Origin: Clostridium sp. CMCC3677
GTDB taxonomy: Bacteria; Bacillota; Clostridia; Clostridiales; Clostridiaceae
Assembly: GCF_023845585.1 (NCBI RefSeq)
Contig: NZ_JAMQHS010000003.1
Location: 186,001-250,000, forward strand
Direction: 5' to 3'
Length of the DNA: 64,000 nucleotides
The notes under the pieces were generated by a model. The model saw only the letters and a list, made by a program, of their open reading frames with translations. It made no database searches and had not been told where the DNA came from. The position numbers and the translations under genes were made by a program. Below are positions 9,961 to 18,770 of the stretch, in pieces. Position 1 is the stretch's first letter. Every line of letters starts with the position of its first letter.

Positions 9961-10992
9961 TTATTTATTCTGATTATTTAACATATTGTTTAATTCTTTT
10001 ACAATTTCAGCCATTATTGCTATTACTTTAGAATAATCTATTCTTCTAGGACCTATTAATCCAATGGTTCCAATGGGTCTATTTCCAAAAGAATATTCTG
10101 CAGCTATTATGCTACATTCTTTAGCTTGTGGCTTATAATTTTCTTCACCTATTCTAATAGTTATATCTTCATTTGTTTTAAGTAAATCTCTTAATGACTC
10201 TTTATCATTAAGAAGAGATAACATTTCCTTAGCTTTTTCAATATCGTTGTATTCTGGATAGTTAAATATATTAGTAGTGCCCTCCATAATTAAATCAGGT
10301 GAATCTGCTGCATTTTTTAGAGTTTCATATAATGGAGTTAACAAAGCATTAAATAATTCATCGTATCCTTGTAAATCTTCTTTTAATTGATTGATAACTT
10401 GTAAATTTATTTGTTCTATACAAAGATTTACCAGTCTCCTATTAATAACTGCATTTATCTTATTCAATTCCTCAATTGTCGGCGTTGAATTAACTCTTAT
10501 TATATGATTTTTCATTACTCCAGCATCTGTTATTATTACTGATACTAATGTAGTACTATCTACTTTCATCAACTGAAGTGATTTAATAAAACTTTTATTT
10601 ACTGATGGAGTTTGAACTACACAAGTTAAATTAGTAAGTTCTGATAATAAAGAACTTGTTTGTCTAACTATTTTATCTACTTCTAACATAGCCGTATCTA
10701 TAATATATTGCTTTATTCTCAAATTTTCTTCAGGTGTTAGCAATTGATTTTCCATCAAATTATCAACATATAATCTATATCCCTTACTAGATGGAACTCT
10801 TCCTGACGAAGCATGAGGTTGTTCTAAATAACCCATATCTTCAAGATCTGCCATCTCATTTCTAATGGTTGCAGACCCTACCCCTAAGTTATACTTTTTA
10901 GCAATAGTTCTAGAGCCAACTGGATCTCCAGTATGAATATAATCATTGATAATAGCTTGAAGTATTTTTATTTTTCTATCATCAATAGTCAT
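9961..10992 (-). CDS. hrcA: Heat-inducible transcription repressor HrcA
   Basis: Repressor that binds CIRCE and represses this operon. The N-terminal winged helix contains [43 protein letters not shown], and the GAF-like dimerisation domain follows. I set the start at the ATG at 10992 (MTIDDRKI, 343 residues), which has GAGGTGAGATT in front. The longer in-frame ATG at 11019 lies inside the CIRCE operator and cannot be the real start. First gene of the operon, as usual in Firmicutes. Confidence 0.96.
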   Translation of the reverse strand: MTIDDRKIKILQAIINDYIHTGDPVGSRTIAKKYNLGVGSATIRNEMADLEDMGYLEQPHASSGRVPSSKGYRLYVDNLMENQLLTPEENLRIKQYIIDTAMLEVDKIVRQTSSLLSELTNLTCVVQTPSVNKSFIKSLQLMKVDSTTLVSVIITDAGVMKNHIIRVNSTPTIEELNKINAVINRRLVNLCIEQINLQVINQLKEDLQGYDELFNALLTPLYETLKNAADSPDLIMEGTTNIFNYPEYNDIEKAKEMLSLLNDKESLRDLLKTNEDITIRIGEENYKPQAKECSIIAAEYSFGNRPIGTIGLIGPRRIDYSKVIAIMAEIVKELNNMLNNQNK

Positions 10993-11008
10993 AATCTCAC
11001 CTCTTTTG

Positions 11009-11035
11009 TTAGCACTCACTATGTTCGAGTGCTAA
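11009..11035. promoter_or_regulatory. CIRCE operator
   Basis: A perfect match to the CIRCE consensus, TTAGCACTC-N9-GAGTGCTAA, lies between the hrcA promoter and its start codon, so HrcA should repress its own operon. Confidence 0.97.
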
Positions 11036-11048
11036 TGACTATGTTTTT

Positions 11049-11077
11049 AATATAGTATTTATCATGTTTTTTGTCAA
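11049..11077 (-). promoter_or_regulatory. Sigma-A promoter of hrcA-grpE-dnaK-dnaJ
   Basis: On the minus strand TTGACA (11072-11077) is separated by exactly 17 bases from TATATT (11049-11054). CIRCE begins 13 bases downstream of the -10 box, so HrcA binding would cover the transcription start region. Confidence 0.88.
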
Positions 11078-11176
11078 TTCTATTTATATTTAATATAAAG
11101 ATCTTCACTTCTTTTATTTGATTTTTTATTGACTTTTCTCCATTTTTCTCATTTTTACTCTAATTTACTATAAAAG

Positions 11177-12316
11177 TTATATTATAAAATCACTCATAAC
11201 ACTATTTGATACTTCTATTCCACGAGATGTCAAATATATTCTACCCCCATTACGAACTAATAATTCTTGTTTAATATTTTTATCAATTATGGTTCCATAT
11301 ACCTCGTCTATATCTTTTTTAAACCTCTCTTTAAATTCGCTTTCTTCTATTCCGCTAATCATTCTAAGCCCCATAAACATGAATTCTTCCATGTTATCAT
11401 TTATATTATTTTTATAGATTTCATTTTCAACATTTTTATTATTATTTATATTTTTAATATAAAGTTCTATATCATCTATGTTTTTTATTCTTTTCCCATC
11501 AATATAAGAACTTGCTGAAGCTCCTAGTCCTAAATATTCATTTAATTTCCAATAAACTGTATTATGGTAACATTCTTTTTCATCTTTTGCAAAATTAGAA
11601 ATCTCATATTGATTATATCCATTATCTTTCAAAAATTCTTTTGTGAGCAAATACATTTCTCTTTCTTCTTCTTCAGATGGTAAATTTAATTTATCTTTAT
11701 TATATAAATTATAAAAACAAGTTCCCTCTTCAATTATTAGACTATATGCAGATATGTGTTCTGGATTAAATTCTATTATTTTCTCTAATGTTCTTCTCCA
11801 ATCTTCTACACTTTGATTTGGCAATCCAAACATTAAGTCTATATTTATATTTGTAAATCCTACTTTTCTTGCCAATAAATAATTATTTTCAAATTCTTCA
11901 AGAGTATGAATTCTCCCGATTTCTTTTAAAAGAGATGATTTTGTAGATTGAAGTCCCATACTTATTCTATTTACATTATATTTTTTCATAATTTTTAGCT
12001 TATCTTCACTTAAACTACCTGGATTACATTCCATAGTAAATTCTAAATTTTCTTCTAATCTTAAAGTATTAATGCATTTTAAAAGCTTCTCTAATTCTAT
12101 TTCATTTAAATAAGAGGGTGTACCACCTCCAATAAATATACTTTTAATTTTATAATTGCTAGATTTAGTTCTAATCTCCTTATTAAGTGCATTTACATAC
12201 TCACTAATAAATTTTTCTTTTCCTGAATATGAGGGAAAATCACAATATAAGCATTTTTGCTTACAAAACGGAATATGTATATATAAAGATATTTCTTTTA
12301 AAAATAGTTCTTTCAT
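11177..12316 (-). CDS. hemW: HemW, heme chaperone-like radical SAM protein
   Basis: A 379-residue radical-SAM protein of the coproporphyrinogen-oxidase-like HemW group. IHIPFCKQKCLYCDF carries the cluster cysteines C18, C22 and C25. The fourth residue of the HemN-type CxxxCxxC-x-C pattern is not cysteine, which fits HemW rather than true HemN. FIGGGTPSYL and the C-terminal HemN domain are present. AGGAGG precedes the ATG. It lies between lepA and hrcA, its usual neighbours in clostridia, with no terminator before the hrcA promoter. Confidence 0.9.
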   Translation of the reverse strand: MKELFLKEISLYIHIPFCKQKCLYCDFPSYSGKEKFISEYVNALNKEIRTKSSNYKIKSIFIGGGTPSYLNEIELEKLLKCINTLRLEENLEFTMECNPGSLSEDKLKIMKKYNVNRISMGLQSTKSSLLKEIGRIHTLEEFENNYLLARKVGFTNINIDLMFGLPNQSVEDWRRTLEKIIEFNPEHISAYSLIIEEGTCFYNLYNKDKLNLPSEEEEREMYLLTKEFLKDNGYNQYEISNFAKDEKECYHNTVYWKLNEYLGLGASASSYIDGKRIKNIDDIELYIKNINNNKNVENEIYKNNINDNMEEFMFMGLRMISGIEESEFKERFKKDIDEVYGTIIDKNIKQELLVRNGGRIYLTSRGIEVSNSVMSDFII

Positions 12317-12357
12317 CTTTTCTCCTCCTAATTAACACTTTTTAATACTTTTAGATA

Positions 12358-12417
12358 GGCTATATTTTAACAGAATGTTGCTATATGCATATATCAACAA
12401 ATATTTAAAACATAGCC
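12358..12417. repeat. 60-bp palindromic repeat, copy P1
   Basis: An imperfect palindrome running from GGCTATATTTTAACAG to TTAAAACATAGCC, with TATATGCATATA at its centre. The same 60-bp unit recurs at 12471 and, interrupted, at 39374 and about 150. Noncoding, between hemW and lepA. Confidence 0.85.
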
Positions 12418-12424
12418 TTTAGAC

Positions 12425-12456
12425 AAAAAAAGCTGACGTATTTGTCAGCTTTTTTC
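12425..12456. terminator. Bidirectional terminator-like hairpin between lepA and hemW
   Basis: AGCTGAC and GTCAGCT form a stem around GTATTT, with A and T runs on both sides. It lies downstream of lepA on the minus strand, flanked by the two 60-bp palindromes, and probably separates lepA from hemW. Confidence 0.82.
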
Positions 12457-12470
12457 TTATGTTAATTTTT

Positions 12471-12530
12471 GGCTCTGTTTTAGCAGGGTGTTGATATATG
12501 CATATATCAACACACATTTAAAACAGAGCC
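12471..12530. repeat. 60-bp palindromic repeat, copy P2
   Basis: Same family as P1. It runs from GGCTCTGTTTTAGCAG to TTTAAAACAGAGCC. The A-T pair of P1 in GGCTAT/ATAGCC is a C-G pair here (GGCTCT/AGAGCC), a compensatory change that keeps the stem. It ends seven bases before the lepA stop codon region. Confidence 0.87.
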
Positions 12531-12537
12531 TGATTTT

Positions 12538-14340
12538 TTAATCTACTTTTAATACTGCCATAAATGCTTCTTGTGGTACTTCAACAGAACCAACCTGTCT
12601 CATTCTCTTCTTACCTTCTTTTTGCTTTTCAAGTAATTTCTTCTTTCTTGAAATATCTCCACCATAACATTTAGCCAATACATCTTTTCTCATAGCTTTT
12701 ACTGTTTCTCTTGCTATAATTTTTGAGCCAATTGCAGCTTGAATTGGAACTTCAAACATTTGTCTTGGAATTATTTCTTTTAACTTCTCAGCTATGCCTC
12801 TTCCTTTGCTATAAGCTCTTTCATCTGGAACTATCATTGATAATGCATCAACTACATCTCCATTTAATAAAATATCAAGCTTAACTAACTTAGTTGTCTT
12901 GTATCCTTTAAATTCATAGTCTAAAGATGCGTATCCTCTAGTTCTAGATTTTAATGTATCGAAAAAGTCATAAACTATTTCATTTAGCGGCATATCATAA
13001 GTTATTACTGCTCTTGTTTCTTCTATATATTGCATGTCTATATAAATTCCACGACGTTCTTGACATAATTCCATAACAGCTCCAACATAATCAGTTGGTG
13101 TAATTATAGATGCTTTTACCACTGGTTCTTCCATAAAATCTATTTCTGTCATTGGTGGTAAATTAGTTGGATTAGTAATATCCAATACTTCACCATTTGT
13201 CTTAGTAACCTTATATATAACTGATGGTGCTGTAGTAATTATATCTAAATTAAATTCTCTTTCAACTCTTTCTTGAATTATTTCCATATGCAATAATCCT
13301 AGGAATCCACATCTGAAACCAAAACCTAATGCGATAGATGTTTCAGGTTCAAAGTTTAATGCTGCATCATTTATTTGTAATTTTTCTAATGCTTCTTTTA
13401 ATTCATCGTACTTTGCTCCATCTACTGGATATATTCCTGAATAAACCATAGGTATTGCTGGTTTATATCCTGGTAATGCCTTTCCTGTTGGTCTACTAGC
13501 TTCTGTTATAGTATCACCAACTCTTGCATCTCTAACATTCTTTATTGATGCTGTTATGTAACCAACGTCTCCTGCGCTTAATTCTGGAACTGCAAGCGCG
13601 CTTGGAATAAACACACCTACTTCAGTTACATCATAAACTTTGTTAGTTGCCATAAGTTTTATTTTATCACCTGGTTTTACTTTACCATCAAGTACTCTTA
13701 CAATAGATACAACACCCTTATAACTATCATAATAAGAATCAAAAATCAAAGCCTTTAAAGGTGCTTCTTCATCTCCATCAGGTGGAGGTAAAGTTTCAAC
13801 TATACTTTCTAAAACCTGTTCTATATTTAAACCTGTTTTTGCTGAAATCATAGGTGCACTTCCTGCATCTATTCCTATTACATCTTCAATTTCTTGTTTT
13901 ACTTCTTCTGGTCTAGCTGAAGGTAAATCAATTTTATTTATAACTGGTGAAATTTCTAAGTCATTATCTAAAGCTAAATAGCAATTTGCTAAAGTTTGAG
14001 CTTGAATCCCTTGAGTTGCATCAACTACTAATAAAGCACCTTCACATGCTGCTAGACTTCTAGAGACTTCATATGTAAAATCCACATGTCCTGGAGTATC
14101 TATAAGATTAAATATATACTCTTCTCCATTCTCTCTCCTATAGACTAATCTAGCTGCTTGAGACTTTATTGTTATGCCTCTTTCTCTTTCAATCTCCATA
14201 TTATCTAAGATTTGTTCTTCCATTTCTCTCTTAGTTAATGTTCCTGTTGTTTCTAACAATCTATCTGCAAGTGTTGACTTACCGTGATCGATATGTGCTA
14301 CTATTGAAAAATTTCGTATATATTTTTGTCTTTCACTCAT
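12538..14340 (-). CDS. lepA: Elongation factor 4 (LepA)
   Basis: Translational GTPase of 600 residues that acts on stalled or mis-translocated ribosomes. The G domain has AHIDHGKST, the switch region [22 protein letters not shown] and NKIDLPSA. Domains II, III and V are followed by the LepA-specific C-terminal domain ([23 protein letters not shown]). AAGGTAG lies before the ATG within a short palindrome. Full length. Confidence 0.97.
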   Translation of the reverse strand: MSERQKYIRNFSIVAHIDHGKSTLADRLLETTGTLTKREMEEQILDNMEIERERGITIKSQAARLVYRRENGEEYIFNLIDTPGHVDFTYEVSRSLAACEGALLVVDATQGIQAQTLANCYLALDNDLEISPVINKIDLPSARPEEVKQEIEDVIGIDAGSAPMISAKTGLNIEQVLESIVETLPPPDGDEEAPLKALIFDSYYDSYKGVVSIVRVLDGKVKPGDKIKLMATNKVYDVTEVGVFIPSALAVPELSAGDVGYITASIKNVRDARVGDTITEASRPTGKALPGYKPAIPMVYSGIYPVDGAKYDELKEALEKLQINDAALNFEPETSIALGFGFRCGFLGLLHMEIIQERVEREFNLDIITTAPSVIYKVTKTNGEVLDITNPTNLPPMTEIDFMEEPVVKASIITPTDYVGAVMELCQERRGIYIDMQYIEETRAVITYDMPLNEIVYDFFDTLKSRTRGYASLDYEFKGYKTTKLVKLDILLNGDVVDALSMIVPDERAYSKGRGIAEKLKEIIPRQMFEVPIQAAIGSKIIARETVKAMRKDVLAKCYGGDISRKKKLLEKQKEGKKRMRQVGSVEVPQEAFMAVLKVD

Positions 14341-14483
14341 ATATATAACTACCTTAATAAGGCAGTTTAGTCACCCCCATTGTATTTAAATAAAACCTTT
14401 TATTTTTTTCAAGTGCCTAAATTATATCATACATGTATTTAATATTTCTATATAAAACTTTTTCAAACCCTTTTATCTAAATA

Positions 14484-14864
14484 TTATTCTTTAGATTTAT
14501 GAGTAAAATTATACGCATTTTCTTTTAAACCAGTAAAATTAATACTAATTTTGTTATATAAATTTTTTAACTTCTGTGTAAAAATAGATTCTTCATTAAT
14601 TCTTAAGTCCTTATTACCTATTCTGATCAACAATTGTTTATCTTGTTCTTTATAAATTTTAATTGTTGAATTATCTTTTATAAAATTTGAAAAGTCTTCT
14701 CCAAACTCTTCACTAACTAATTCGTAATTTTGCTTTGTATTTCCAAGTGGAGATAATGATTTTGTATTAATGATATTCACCTTTATAAGTCCACCTAATA
14801 CAATTAAGATCAGCATAATTACTGGTAACATTCTTCTAAATATCCCGTGTTTTTTTTCTCTCAT
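14484..14864 (-). CDS. Hypothetical protein with N-terminal membrane anchor
   Basis: Unrecognised 126-residue protein. A basic N-terminus (MREKKHGIFRR) precedes one hydrophobic segment at about 12-29 (MLPVIMLILIVLGGLIKV), so the rest is probably outside the cytoplasmic membrane. The remainder is polar with no motif I know. It lies between spoIIP (70 bases upstream) and lepA in the same direction, suggesting expression with spoIIP during sporulation; this is inference from position only. Confidence 0.65.
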   Translation of the reverse strand: MREKKHGIFRRMLPVIMLILIVLGGLIKVNIINTKSLSPLGNTKQNYELVSEEFGEDFSNFIKDNSTIKIYKEQDKQLLIRIGNKDLRINEESIFTQKLKNLYNKISINFTGLKENAYNFTHKSKE

Positions 14865-14934
14865 TTTAAAAGACCACCTTTAGATATATTTATCTAAATA
14901 ATGGTCTTATTCCATTAATATTATTCATTAATCC

Positions 14935-16002
14935 CTATTTATTTAATATTTCAGCAATAACCCTTGCCATGCATCTTGCTGTAACTTTTGCTTCTTCAAT
15001 TGAATTTACATTAGATCCCATTTCAAAAAGTAAGCTTCCATCACTTTTACTTTGATTAAATGCATTTTTTCCTCTATTATAAGTTAATATTTTTCTTGTT
15101 AATCCTGGAAATAGTTCTTCTGTCTTTTTAAATACTTGTTCTGTTAACGCTTTATTTTTATCATACCTTGTACTATTTTTAGCATTTACAAACATAATTT
15201 TAGCAGCTTCTGTCCCTTCAACTTTTGTAGTCATAGCACCTTTGTCAGGCACAGAATCTCTATGCAAATCTAATATAATTTTAAAATCACCATATTTTTT
15301 TAGATACTTATCTACCGTTTCACTTGATCTTGAATAACTATCATTATATGAAACGCTATGATTTGTTTTATCATGTATTACTGAAATTCCATAGTTCTCT
15401 TCTAATTCTTTTGCTAATACATCTCCAACGCCAACTACATTTGCATTTTCATCAGTAGTATCAGCAGGAGCCTCTGCATAATTTTCAGTTGTATGTGTAT
15501 GATAAATTAAAATTTCAGGTTTAGATACATTTAGTTCCTTTTTTAAGGATGCATCATAAATCTTACTATTTAATGATTTTTCATTTGATGAAAATTTTAA
15601 TATACTGTCTTCATTTACGCTAAATTGATTAAATGTTAATGTAGACTCATCATTTCTATCTATATTATTAAAAAAGCCAACTTCGCTTTTTAATATATTC
15701 TCATATGTTAACCCGTCCAAACCAACTGATTTTAATAAAACATTTTTTAAAGATAAGTTATTTTCCGCATAACTTTCTTCATTATAAACTTGTTCTTTTA
15801 CTATTGGCATACCTAAGTTTAATAATTGAACATATGCATATCCACCTCTCTCATTACATTGCTTCAATACACTGCCAACCCTTAGAAAAAATATAAACAC
15901 TATAATAATTAATAATATTAGTCCACTGTTAATTCTGGAAAGAAACTTAGTTCTTGCATTCTGTTGTTTAAAATTTTTTCTTCCTAATGTAAGTTTATAC
16001 AA
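14935..16002 (-). CDS. spoIIP: Stage II sporulation protein P (SpoIIP)
   Basis: Cell-wall hydrolase (amidase/endopeptidase) of the SpoIID-SpoIIM-SpoIIP engulfment complex. A transmembrane segment spans about 27-43. The Zn-dependent amidase-like domain shows ILIYHTHTTENY (H168, H170), ILDLHRD (H247) and LLFEMGSNVNS. Its 355 residues are usual. The start is TTG at 16002 with AAGGGGGG six bases upstream. Downstream of gpr in the conserved gpr-spoIIP order. Confidence 0.93.
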   Translation of the reverse strand: MYKLTLGRKNFKQQNARTKFLSRINSGLILLIIIVFIFFLRVGSVLKQCNERGGYAYVQLLNLGMPIVKEQVYNEESYAENNLSLKNVLLKSVGLDGLTYENILKSEVGFFNNIDRNDESTLTFNQFSVNEDSILKFSSNEKSLNSKIYDASLKKELNVSKPEILIYHTHTTENYAEAPADTTDENANVVGVGDVLAKELEENYGISVIHDKTNHSVSYNDSYSRSSETVDKYLKKYGDFKIILDLHRDSVPDKGAMTTKVEGTEAAKIMFVNAKNSTRYDKNKALTEQVFKKTEELFPGLTRKILTYNRGKNAFNQSKSDGSLLFEMGSNVNSIEEAKVTARCMARVIAEILNK

Positions 16003-16092
16003 GTTAACCCCCCCTTGCTTCTTTTATATTTATATTAATAAATTTACATAATTATTATCTTTATTTATAAAATTATTAATTTTATAAAAACA

Positions 16093-16113
16093 AAAAGTGG
16101 CTAAGCCACTTTT
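16093..16113 (-). terminator. Terminator after gpr
   Basis: AAAAGTGGCT and AGCCACTTTT form a compact hairpin followed by TTTTTGTTTTT on the minus strand. It overlaps the gpr stop codon and separates gpr from spoIIP. Confidence 0.83.
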
Positions 16114-17083
16114 AATTTAAAAACTTATTTATATCTTCCATTTCCATATCAGGTTGAAGCGCCATATTTACACCATTAGATATAATTTTAGATAATGCCT
16201 CAATAATCATATCTACCTCTTTTGGTGCTACTATTAATTCACCAACATTAGCAGATAAAACCTCTTTTATAAGAAGTTTCTTTTCTGATTTATCAATATC
16301 TTTTAACATATTATAAAATTCTTTTCCTGATGAAGATTTGCTTATTAATTCATCTATAACTAAATCTATTGAGTCACTAGCAATTGTAGCTGCATCAACA
16401 ACTGTTGGTACACCTACTGCAATTACTTTTACACCTAAAGTTTTTTCACTTATTTCTTTTCGGTTATTTCCAACACCTGCACCTGGAGATATTCCCGTAT
16501 CTGAAATTTGAATTGTTCTGTTAACTCTTTCTATACGTCTTGAAGCTAATGCATCTATGCAAACTACCACATCAGGTTTAACTTTATCAACTAAAGATTT
16601 TATAATTTCTCCGGTTTCAATGCCTGTTATACCTAATACACCTGGTGCTATAGCACATACAGGCCTTACGGAATCATCAATAGCCTCAGGCATAACAACT
16701 TGCAAATGTCTAGTTACCATTATTTTTTCTGCAACTTTAGGTCCTAAAGCATCTGGTGTTACTTGCCAATTTCCAAGACCAACTACTAGTGCTGTTTGCT
16801 TTTCCTCTAAATTAATAAGTCTTTTTAATATTTTTCCTAAAACCTTAGAAACATCATCCATTATTCCACCATCATAAACTGTAAATTCTGGAATATCCAT
16901 TGTTATATAATTTCCTACAGGTTTACCCATTTTTTTAGCTCCATCTTCATTTTCTATCTTTACTGTAGTAAATTTTATATCCCCCTCTTTTTCTTCTTCT
17001 GCAATAACTCCATCAATTTCTCTATTATGTTTTTTTATATACATTTCCCTTGATTCAATTGCCAAATCTGTTCTAATATCCAT
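16112..17083 (-). CDS. gpr: Germination protease (GPR)
   Basis: Spore protease that degrades small acid-soluble proteins at germination; made as a zymogen. I place the start at the ATG at 17083 (MDIRTDLAIESREMY, 323 residues), with GGAGGTAAGG upstream and the family's typical N-terminus containing RTDLA. A longer in-frame start at 17194 has no such support. Conserved stretches include ALVVGLGNWQVTPDALGPK, GIETGEIIKSLVDKVKPDVVVCIDALASR and ISPGAGVGNNRKEI. Expected to be forespore expressed; I could not identify a certain sigma-F/G promoter. Confidence 0.94.
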   Translation of the reverse strand: MDIRTDLAIESREMYIKKHNREIDGVIAEEEKEGDIKFTTVKIENEDGAKKMGKPVGNYITMDIPEFTVYDGGIMDDVSKVLGKILKRLINLEEKQTALVVGLGNWQVTPDALGPKVAEKIMVTRHLQVVMPEAIDDSVRPVCAIAPGVLGITGIETGEIIKSLVDKVKPDVVVCIDALASRRIERVNRTIQISDTGISPGAGVGNNRKEISEKTLGVKVIAVGVPTVVDAATIASDSIDLVIDELISKSSSGKEFYNMLKDIDKSEKKLLIKEVLSANVGELIVAPKEVDMIIEALSKIISNGVNMALQPDMEMEDINKFLN

Positions 17084-17292
17084 TGTTACCTTACCTCCAT
17101 ATATCAAGTTATTCTTATTTTTAGCTAGATTTTTCTTATAAAAATCGCCTTTCTCTATCTGAATCTTAGAAGAACTTATCCACATGCAACCCATTGATTA
17201 TCTCATATATTACAAAATAAGATTATTGTTAATGGTAGCAATCAGATAAATGCTTAATACTATTATTTTTCCTATATGTTTAAATTTAATAC

Positions 17293-17321
17293 TTGAATTA
17301 CATAACTTTCAATGTTATAAT
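17293..17321 (+). promoter_or_regulatory. Sigma-A promoter of rpsT
   Basis: TTGAAT (17293-17298), 17 bases, then a perfect TATAAT (17316-17321), on the plus strand about 83 bases before rpsT. Confidence 0.88.
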
Positions 17322-17340
17322 AAGGTTTGTTGAAATTAAA

Positions 17341-17400
17341 CGTTGAGCAGATTTCCCCGAAAACTGCTTAGGCCCTATAAAACTTTAAGGGGGTGAATCA
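17341..17400 (+). promoter_or_regulatory. Structured 5' leader of rpsT, possible S20 autoregulation site
   Basis: Two potential hairpins precede the start: GCAG...CTGC (17347-17367, with internal TTT/AAA pairing) and CCCT (17373-17376) opposite AGGG of the Shine-Dalgarno (17388-17393). The second could mask the ribosome binding site. Autoregulation by S20 is known in other bacteria; its occurrence here is inference. Confidence 0.45.
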
Positions 17401-17403
17401 AGA

Positions 17404-17667
17404 ATGGCAAACATAAAATCAGCAAAAAAGAGAATTAAAGTTACTGAAACTAAAACTTTAAACAATAGAATGATTAAATCAGCGTTAAAAACTGTAATTA
17501 AAAAGTTTGAAGCTGCTGTAGCTGGTAACAATGTTGAAGAAGCTAAAACTGCTTTCGTAGCAGTAACTAAGTCTTTAGATGTGGCTGCTTCAAAAGGTGT
17601 TGTTCACAAAAACATGGCTGCAAGAAAGAAATCTAGATTAGCTGCGAAATTAAACGCTATGGCGTAA
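17404..17667 (+). CDS. rpsT: 30S ribosomal protein S20
   Basis: An 87-residue basic protein starting [19 protein letters not shown], with the conserved Ala/Lys-rich helical body and [23 protein letters not shown] near the C-terminus. AGGGGGTG lies ahead of the ATG. It is a single-gene unit on the plus strand with its own promoter and terminator, facing holA. Confidence 0.97.
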   Translation: MANIKSAKKRIKVTETKTLNNRMIKSALKTVIKKFEAAVAGNNVEEAKTAFVAVTKSLDVAASKGVVHKNMAARKKSRLAAKLNAMA

Positions 17668-17674
17668 TCTAATA

Positions 17675-17696
17675 AACCCACCATTTTTGGTGGGTT
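17675..17696 (+). terminator. Terminator of rpsT
   Basis: AACCCACC and GGTGGGTT form a strong 8-bp stem followed by ATTTATTTTC. It lies seven bases after the rpsT stop, in the gap facing holA. Confidence 0.9.
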
Positions 17697-17706
17697 ATTT
17701 ATTTTC

Positions 17707-18741
17707 TTATCTTTTTACTGTTAAAGTATTAATAAGTAACAATTCCATTTCCATAGTCTTATCTAGTCCACTAGATTTTAAATTATTTTCTGTATTAACA
17801 CACAATTTAACAAGTTCACTTAATTGTTTTTCTGTAAATTTACTACTTTGTGCAACTAATTTTTCACAAACAAACTGTGGTAATCTTAATTCTGTCATGA
17901 AATTATTTATCTTTTTCCCTTGTCTTAATCCAGTTTTTATATCATAAAGTTTGATAAAATGTCTTTGAATATTACTTATTATTAACATATGTTGATCTGA
18001 TTTATATAAAATTTCCTTCATTACATCCATTGCACGCTCTATTTTTCTTTGTGCTATTAATTCAACTAAATCAAATACATCATCTTCTCCAGATGATGAT
18101 ATTAACATATCAATATCTTTTTTAGTTATTTCTCTTCCATCTGTATATGAAATCAATTTATCAATTTCTCTTTTTATTATGTCAAAATTATTTTGCACTT
18201 TTTCTGCAAAATATATAAGTTCTATTTTCCCTATATTCTTTTTATTTATTTTAAATAAATCATTTATTTTCTTAATATAAGAGTCTCTTCTTAATTTATC
18301 ACAATGTACAACTGGTATTAATTTATCTAATGAATTTAACTTTTTATTCTTATTAGGTTTTTCCCTTTTATCATTAAATAAATAATACATTATTAAAATA
18401 GTATACGGTGGCATGTCAGAAGCATATTTCAACATACTTTTATAAGTCTTATTGGATGCTTCATCACTTTTATCTTTCAAAAAATTAGCTCTGTATACAA
18501 TGACAACTTTTTTATCACTCATCATTGGAAAAGTTTCACATGCATTCATAATTTCATCATAATTTGTTTTCATACCATCTATTCTTATTAAATTAAGATT
18601 ATCTTTATCATTTCCTATAGTCTTATTAAGTATTGAGTTTATAGAATCCTTTATAAGCTCTTCATCTAATCCACAAAATATATATGAATTTTTTATATTT
18701 CCTTTTTCAATTTCTCTTTCAAAAACTTCATAATTAATCAA
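17707..18741 (-). CDS. holA: DNA polymerase III subunit delta (HolA)
   Basis: Clamp-loader delta subunit, recognisable from EKGNIKNSYIFCGLDEELI, KVVIVYRANFL, FAEKVQNNFDIIKREIDKLISY and the C-terminal clamp-loader fold. The start is uncertain. A GTG at 18768 (353 residues) lacks a ribosome site, whereas TTG at 18741 (MINYEVFEREIEKG, 344 residues) follows AGGAAGGCGG and matches where this family begins. It is adjacent to comEC and followed by rpsT on the other strand, the normal comEC-holA-rpsT arrangement. Confidence 0.88.
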   Translation of the reverse strand: MINYEVFEREIEKGNIKNSYIFCGLDEELIKDSINSILNKTIGNDKDNLNLIRIDGMKTNYDEIMNACETFPMMSDKKVVIVYRANFLKDKSDEASNKTYKSMLKYASDMPPYTILIMYYLFNDKREKPNKNKKLNSLDKLIPVVHCDKLRRDSYIKKINDLFKINKKNIGKIELIYFAEKVQNNFDIIKREIDKLISYTDGREITKKDIDMLISSSGEDDVFDLVELIAQRKIERAMDVMKEILYKSDQHMLIISNIQRHFIKLYDIKTGLRQGKKINNFMTELRLPQFVCEKLVAQSSKFTEKQLSELVKLCVNTENNLKSSGLDKTMEMELLLINTLTVKR

Positions 18742-18770
18742 AGTAAAATCCGCCTTCCTATACTTCACAT

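Noticed and set aside
10993..11019. Upstream ATG extending hrcA by nine codons
   Set aside because: That ATG lies in the CIRCE operator and has no ribosome site; the ATG at 10992 has GAGGTGAGATT ahead.
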